Assembly (NCBI GenBank): GCA_030062745.1
Contig: CP099842.1
Span: 2,108,001 to 2,172,000, forward strand
DNA length: 64,000 nucleotides
Direction: 5' to 3'
Source of the DNA: Capitulum mitella
Lineage: Eukaryota > Arthropoda > Thecostraca > Pollicipedomorpha > Pollicipedidae
Every line of letters begins with the position of its first letter. Within the stretch, counting starts at the first letter, position 1. Shown here piece after piece: positions 59,230 to 64,000 of this stretch. Both the position numbers and the translations under genes were made by a program. Under the pieces are notes generated by a model that worked only from the letters and a program-made list of their open reading frames with translations, was not told where the DNA came from and made no database searches.

Positions 59230-62200
59230 GGCGGCTCCGGGCTCGGCGAGAGACGGGGTCCCAGCGGCGGCCGCGCCGGCGGCGGCCGTCCCGGCGAAGC
59301 CGCGCGATCTCGCGGATCGCCGTGCCGACGCGGCCGCGGGCGGACCTCGCGGCACGACGACCGCCGAGGAGGGTCCACCTGGTGACGGCACGCGTCAGGC
59401 CGACTGCTGGCGCCGCCCGGAGGCCGCCCGACGACCCTGCGGTGAACGCTTCACCGCCGTTGGCAGTCGCTACCGCCGACGGTCGTCCGCAGTCTCGAGA
59501 GCCGCCTCTGGTGGTCCGGGGACCACTCGGCGACCCTCCCGGGCCGTTCGCCGTTCAGACGGACCCCGCCAGCCGGGTCCCTGCCGCCGGGCCCGGCGCT
59601 GGTGACGTCACGAAGCCGGGCGGGCCGGGCGCAGCCTCCGCACTGCAGACGACGGCGGACGGCGGGGAAGGGGTGGGACCGTTCAGCCCGCCCCGCCCGC
59701 TCCGGGCCGACGTCCACCTGAAGGTGCATCAGAGCCGTGACGTCACTCCCGGCAAGGTGCGATGTCATGTTGCGGCCGATAGGTTGTTCCGCGCTATATC
59801 GTTGGTCTCTTGTGGTCGCTTGAACTTGGCGCAGAGGATATTGCTCCAGGACTTTTCGCTGAATGTGTAGATTACAGTGGAAATGGTTCCGATTATCTTT
59901 AGGTGTTTTTGAAGCTGACAGTGTTTGTTGAGCAATGAAAACTGCTTTTTCCATCACTTACAGATGCTTTCTGGCAATGCTCACACCGCTTCTGAGAAGA
60001 AGCGGTACCAGAGTAAACATGGTTGGCCATGGTGGGTTTGACACAACGTGACTGGCATTGCTGTGCGTTTTTAACGGATGCTGTCAAAGTATAATCGTGC
60101 CAGATACTGGTCAGGTCTGCTGGTTCTAAGGCCCTGTCCATCAGTTATAACACTGACGTCATGTACAGGATGCTGACGGACGGAGCTGTGAGGATGGAGG
60201 AACAGAGGAAGCGACACAACGCAGTGGCAGCTACCCCTGCTGTTTCTGCACGGAGTTCTGCACCTCCAGATCGGCACTGGACAGTCACCTAAAGAACCTG
60301 CATGGCAAAAACTACCGGTGTTCACTGTGTGGTGAGGTGCGACTGGCCAGGCGCTCTAGATGTACACGCGTTCACGAACGTAGTGGTGCTGTGTGATACG
60401 GACGGTTCTTCCTGGCGTTCGATTCGTGGCTTAGCTGGAATCATCTCACAACATACACCGTTAACAAGTCAGCTCCTGCATGCTGCTCTCGTTTCGATCT
60501 GTGTCCATTGCGGGTCAGCCTTCGTGCACACGGCTGCGTCAGACTTGCCTCCTGTGACGGCCGGCCGTGGCCTGGCGCCCTCTACGCAGCCCGTGTGCGT
60601 TCGCCCGGTCTGCCTCGGCGGCGGCTCCGGCGCCTGACGGGCGGCTCTCTGCCGGCCTCGGCAGACGCTGGTGTCGTTCCTCGGCTACGCCGACCACATG
60701 GAGTCGCGGCACGGCCAGCGCCGTCCGCTGCCGTGCCAGCTGTGCGGCCGGCACCTGCGCACGGTGCAGGCCTTCCTGCGGCACCTGGACACCCACCGGC
60801 CGACCTGCGCCACCACGTGCGAGGTACGTGCGGCCGGCCAGAGAGGGTGAGCCCGGGAGGTGGCCGGGATCGTTTTCAGGTCGGCGGAGTCGGCGACGTG
60901 TTCCGGCACTGTCGTCTGGCCCGGGATACCGTTCCTTCATCGTGGGTACTGTCGGAGATTACGGTGCCTGGTGTTGCCTCTGCCCGGCAGCGCCGCAGGC
61001 CATCGGCCGGCTGACCTCCGGCCGGGTCGGGCGCCGAATTACACACTCTGAATCGGGAGGCCGTCTTTATGACAGGTACGTTGGCGGAACATTCACGCGA
61101 ATAAGGCTACCAAAATACTGGTCTTCGTACGCGTCATTATTTCTATAAGTCGCTCTAGTTTTCATTCTTGAAGTCGGGTACGCCTATTTCGGCCACGACT
61201 GCAGAGTCTGTAGCCTCGTCACCCTCGTCTGTAGTCTGAATGAGAGTCTGTAGCCACAGGGGTAATGTACCTTGGAAGGTGCGCTCGATTGCCGCTAAGA
61301 ACACCGGTCAAGATCTTGACGGCGCTGTAGGAAAATTTACCGCTTGGCTGATGCCACCGTCCATTCACAGTCAAACTCGTGCACGTTTTTGACCGGCGGG
61401 AGGAGCGGTTTGGTTGACGATTATCCGCTGATCGTCCGGTGTCGCAGTCACAGTCGGTCGGCACGGACGCCGCGGGCCGCGGGCAGGACCGGCCGTCTTT
61501 GTGCTGGCCGCTGCTGTACGCCTTGCGACGGAACGATGGGGTGATTTCGAGAAAATAAGCCGGCCCGGCACGAGGCAGGGACCCTCGGCCTGGGAAGGAT
61601 CCGGGATCGGGCGTGACGGCGGTCTGAGCGGCCGTTATGGGAACAAGATGCTGCCCTTGCATGCTGCGGAAACAGGCAGTGGGTGAAGTGTCTTTCCGTT
61701 ATGTAAGGTCTTTCGCAACGTTGAAGGTTGCTTTAGGGAAGTTGCAGAACGGCTATGGACGGTTGATAATGTGCGCATTAATGTCAACGTGGCCATCCTG
61801 AACAGGCCATTGCATAGGCAGTCGTCATGTTTGCTTGTTTGCTCACATCAACGCTGAGGTGACATGGGCCTGAAATGGATGCCCGCTATGTGTTGTGGGC
61901 AGATCCCGGCTTGTCATGCGAAACCATAGCCCGTCAAAAATTTGTTGATGTTCACGTGAGCGTTTTTGCTCGAGGACGGGGACGATAAGGTTTCGTCGAA
62001 ATGGTCACGAGAATACCATGAAGCTTCTTTTGGTTTCGCTTGTCGGCTTACTTGTGCTACATCTGACCCGGATGTACGTGTTGACGTCCTTGTGCAGGTG
62101 CGCTGTAGCTGATATTGAATCAATCGAGTACTTCTTTTAAGGAGGTGCTATTTTCCGGACGGTAATTTGTTTGCAAGGATGAACATCGCAGAGCTTGCTT

Positions 62201-63290
62201 CTTACGGGGCAGCCATATAGTAGCCTGTATATGAATGCCATATGCGGTAGCCTACGTACACCGATAAGTGTTTTGTAGTCACCAGAAATTCATTTTGGCC
62301 CTGACTTTTTTGTCTACGAACGTTCGGCGAACGAAGCAATTGTGGCATATGAAATATGTTCAAGTGCAGCTTCAGGGTTGCTCCATTGCGTTGGTGATCC
62401 GCTCTAAGTCGACTCAGGGGTCTGACTGGCGTTACGCCTTACGGTCTAAGCGCGACTCTCCTCGCTTTTGTTTTACCAAAGCTCGACTTACCGGACTCTG
62501 TGTTTTCGTGTGTTCGTTTTACCCGTATACCTGTCTCGAATGAAATATTAACCCATTACCTGGTATGATTCGTAAAATACATTGGCTGACTTGGCACAGT
62601 CATGCTCGGTCAGGATCATTCGCAGTGTGTTAGCCGTTTTTGCAGTATTGCAAAGCTCATTACAGATGCCTTATTGTGATGCCGATATTCTGTGTTAGCG
62701 CAGAATTATTACATGTGCCTTAGTGTCGTAGAAAGTGAATGCCATTGCCAGGGCAGCGGCGGCCAACTGAAGGCATACTATTCATTGTGGGCCGTTCAGT
62801 GAAGTTTTTACTTTTTGCAGCAGGAACTGCCCACCTACAGTGAACATTTTTGAGGAGCGACTTTCCACAGTTGTGTTTTGCCTGATGGCCACTATTGTCG
62901 TATGACTGCCTGCTTGCGGAAATTTGGCGTCTGTTTTGAGCGGTCCTGCTTTTATTCTTATTCCGGAAAAGCGCAGTGTGAACAAACAATCTAACCACCT
63001 TAACAGCATGTTATTAAAAATGATGGAAGAAAGAGGACGGAGGTCCGCATCAGTCCAAACATGCTATTTGTGTTTTTTAAGCGTCCTTGTTTTCCGAACT
63101 CCTGCACTTGACCTGGCGAGATCCGCTTTCTAGATGATCTGCGTCGTTGCAGGTATGTGGCAAGTCGTTCGCGCGAGCCGACTACCTGAAGATTCACCAG
63201 CGACTGCACGAGACGTCGGCACCTCGCCGCCAGTGCCAGCACTGCGACAGGTCCTTCAGCAACACCAGCAACCTGCGCTCCCACCTGAGG
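57291..63290 (+). CDS. multi-exon C2H2 zinc-finger protein (3' end outside window)
   Basis: Proposed coding exons are 57291-57353, 57988-58104, 58416-58570, 58779-58851, 58967-59756, 60169-60336, 60665-60823 and 63153-63290. Except for one frame change inside the fifth, every junction is phase-compatible and has GT/AG borders. The N-terminus has no domain I know. A long Ala/Gly/Pro-rich linker follows, then at least five C2H2 fingers, the last continuing past 64000. C2H2 proteins usually bind DNA in the nucleus; this one's targets are unknown. I see no SCAN, KRAB, BTB or ZAD domain. The first four exons are less certain than the finger exons. No orthologue could be named. Confidence 0.78.
57988..58104 (+). 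CDS. zinc-finger gene, exon 2
   Basis: A 39-codon exon runs from an acceptor with a pyrimidine tract (TTTTTCAG) to AAG/GTATTT. The peptide starts LSKCGVAAQYGLQLLVPEF and looks like a compact helical segment, but I do not recognise it. Both ends are phase 0. Confidence 0.55.
58416..58570 (+). CDS. zinc-finger gene, exon 3 (start uncertain)
   Basis: The frame KSHCQTPLPAPSPRTLQEED...SELDVVMIIGKNSSIVH ends at a strong donor, CCA/GTAAGTG, leaving two bases that the next exon completes to a glutamine codon. The acceptor at 58415 is preceded by CAACCAG. A better pyrimidine-tract acceptor at 58380 would open another phase-0 frame (FLLAMLGEHPTRR...) that has only a weak donor. Alternative splicing or a wrong choice of acceptor is possible. 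Confidence 0.45.
58779..58851 (+). CDS. zinc-finger gene, exon 4
   Basis: A 73-base exon between TTTTACACCAG and CTG/GTAAGC encodes WREEGELAIWNLVLLPQ and seven further residues. Its first base completes the split codon from exon 3, and it ends in phase 0, matching exon 5. Confidence 0.5.
58967..59756 (+). CDS. zinc-finger gene, exon 5: Ala/Gly/Pro-rich linker
   Basis: The acceptor is a long T tract ending TTTTTTTTTCAG. The exon begins LARWTEPTRPSRPAAAAGGG and includes a 12-residue alanine run encoded by (GCC)n near 59190-59228. It ends ...SRDVTPGK at AAG/GTGCGA. The opening and closing frames differ by one base. Protein-like sequence shifts frame near 59375. Either a base error lies there, or an 85-base intron at 59382-59466 (CCTG/GTGACG to TTGGCAG/TCGC) is spliced out; removing it restores the frame. 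Confidence 0.6.
60169..60336 (+). CDS. zinc-finger gene, exon 6: finger 1 and first half of finger 2
   Basis: The exon runs from GTACAG to GGTGAG/GTGCGA and has 56 codons. YPCCFCTEFCTSRSALDSHL...LH is a C-x2-C-x12-H-x4-H finger. YRCSLCGE begins the next finger and is cut by the intron after the second cysteine. The acidic lead (DADGRSCEDGGTEEATQRSG) is probably a flexible linker. Confidence 0.88.
60665..60823 (+). CDS. zinc-finger gene, exon 7: rest of finger 2, finger 3, start of finger 4
   Basis: The exon begins TLVSFLGYADHMESRH, which completes finger 2 as C-x2-C-x12-H-x4-H across the intron. Finger 3 is CQLCGRHLRTVQAFLRH...TH (C-x2-C-x12-H-x3-H). The exon ends RPTCATTCE at GAG/GTACGT, where the last Cys is the first zinc ligand of finger 4. 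Phase 0 at both ends. Confidence 0.9.
60824..63152 (+). other. large intron of the zinc-finger gene
   Basis: The intron is 2,329 bases, flanked by GTACGT and TTGCAG. A TCTGTAGCC(A/T)C-type motif repeats near 61203-61257. No additional finger exon or mobile element with clear ends was recognised inside it. Confidence 0.7.
63153..63290 (+). CDS. zinc-finger gene, exon 8: rest of finger 4 and most of finger 5
   Basis: After TCGTTGCAG the exon reads VCGKSFARADYLKIHQRLH, completing finger 4 as C-E-V-C-x12-H-x3-H across a 2.3 kb intron. Finger 5, CQHCDRSFSNTSNLRSHLR, stops after its first histidine at AGG/GTGCGT. At least one more exon must follow. None that fits was found before 64000. Confidence 0.92.
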
Positions 63291-64000
63291 GTGCGTCCAT
63301 CGCTGTACACACCCGGCACAGGGAGTGTGTTTCCCTGCACACGCTGTGCGCAGAGCGCATCTGGTGCTGTACACAGTTGCTTGTGTGTGCACACTAAAAT
63401 GCCATGTTATAGCGCATATAACACTCCGTTCTCCAGCCTTAAGGTGTTTGTAAAGTTGTGTCTAGTACTGTGTGCGTTGTGAAATACTATCGAAAACAGC
63501 CGGCCTTAGACTACTTCCGAAGGCGGCTGATTAGCCAGATCGTCGCTTTTCGCGTTTACACACACGACCCACCTTGCAGGTCATCTGTGGCTGTTGGTTT
63601 AGAGCGTCACTTGCAATCGCCGTGCGCGCTGAAATTGGATTGTTTGGGGGATTTGATTGAAATCAGTCATGGACTATTCCTAGATAGCGCTGCACGCTTC
63701 GCTTGTTTTCTAAGGGGGCAGTGTCATGTTTGTGTAGCATTGGCAGATATTTGAAGTCTGAACGTCTTGCAGCGATACAAATTTAGCCCAGTAACGTTCG
63801 TAGTTTTTCGCATTGTAGCGTCCATTTTACCCCAGCGAGTCGCAATTCAGTAATTTCCCGCAAGTAATAATCCAGCGTTTGAGTTTCTGAACAGTCCCGC
63901 ATGTGCTGTGATCGCGGAGTTGTGCTGCGCCCACCACGAAATCAGTTGTTGGCGTCGCGTAGGTGTCACGTGGATGGCTCGTATACGAACCGATTTCAAA
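63291..64000 (+). other. start of the next intron, running off the window
   Basis: After the GTGCGT donor, no segment completes finger 5 (a histidine after about three residues in phase 0). A CAG/GTCATCTGTGGC site at 63579 does not continue a finger. The intron therefore appears to extend beyond the right edge. Confidence 0.6.

Noticed and set aside
63579-63660. possible next zinc-finger exon after CTTGCAG
   Set aside because: The phase-0 reading gives no histidine at the position needed to finish finger 5 and soon meets a stop.

Overview
The window looks like nuclear DNA from an invertebrate animal, most likely an arthropod and perhaps a crustacean. Its coding regions are split by introns of roughly 100 to 2,300 bases. 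It carries dense DNA-transposon debris, long (TA)n and (GA)n microsatellites, and many minisatellites. Base composition swings between islands of about 70-80% G+C and AT-rich stretches. The taxon is an inference; no marker gene here fixes it. No tRNA, rRNA, CRISPR array or prokaryotic operon was seen.

Two genes can be supported well. On the minus strand, 33124-34999 holds an intronless copy of the lysosomal amino-acid transporter and sensor SLC38A9. On the plus strand, from about 57291 past the right edge, lies a multi-exon C2H2 zinc-finger gene. Its splice phases agree across most exons, and at least two fingers are cut by introns; a third is cut at the last visible exon. A weaker unrecognised coding segment lies on the minus strand at 8579-9398, and a still weaker one at 28892-29257.

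Mobile DNA dominates the rest. Two 4.1-4.2 kb copies of one hAT-like transposon sit in opposite orientation at 23307-27400 and 41009-45197. Each has a 15-base terminal inverted repeat and a perfect 8-base target duplication. Both carry the same stop codon and the same frameshift in a transposase-like gene with DTTSSNTG and CRHH motifs. Several short elements with CAGGGGCG-like ends and 8-base duplications (for example 47649-47876, 52246-52407 and 56769-56936) look like related non-autonomous hAT elements. At 29601-31956 four TTAA-bounded modules are arranged A-B-A'-B' (primes mark inverted copies). They resemble piggyBac-type foldbacks and carry clustered AGGTCA half-sites.

By region: 1-23 kb is mostly gene-poor, with GC islands and minisatellites (3.4, 8.0, 10.6, 16.7 and 21 kb). 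From 23 to 45 kb are the inverted transposon pair, the foldback cluster and SLC38A9. From 45 to 57 kb are small elements and microsatellites. From 57 to 64 kb is the zinc-finger gene. The two confident genes have no evident functional link.
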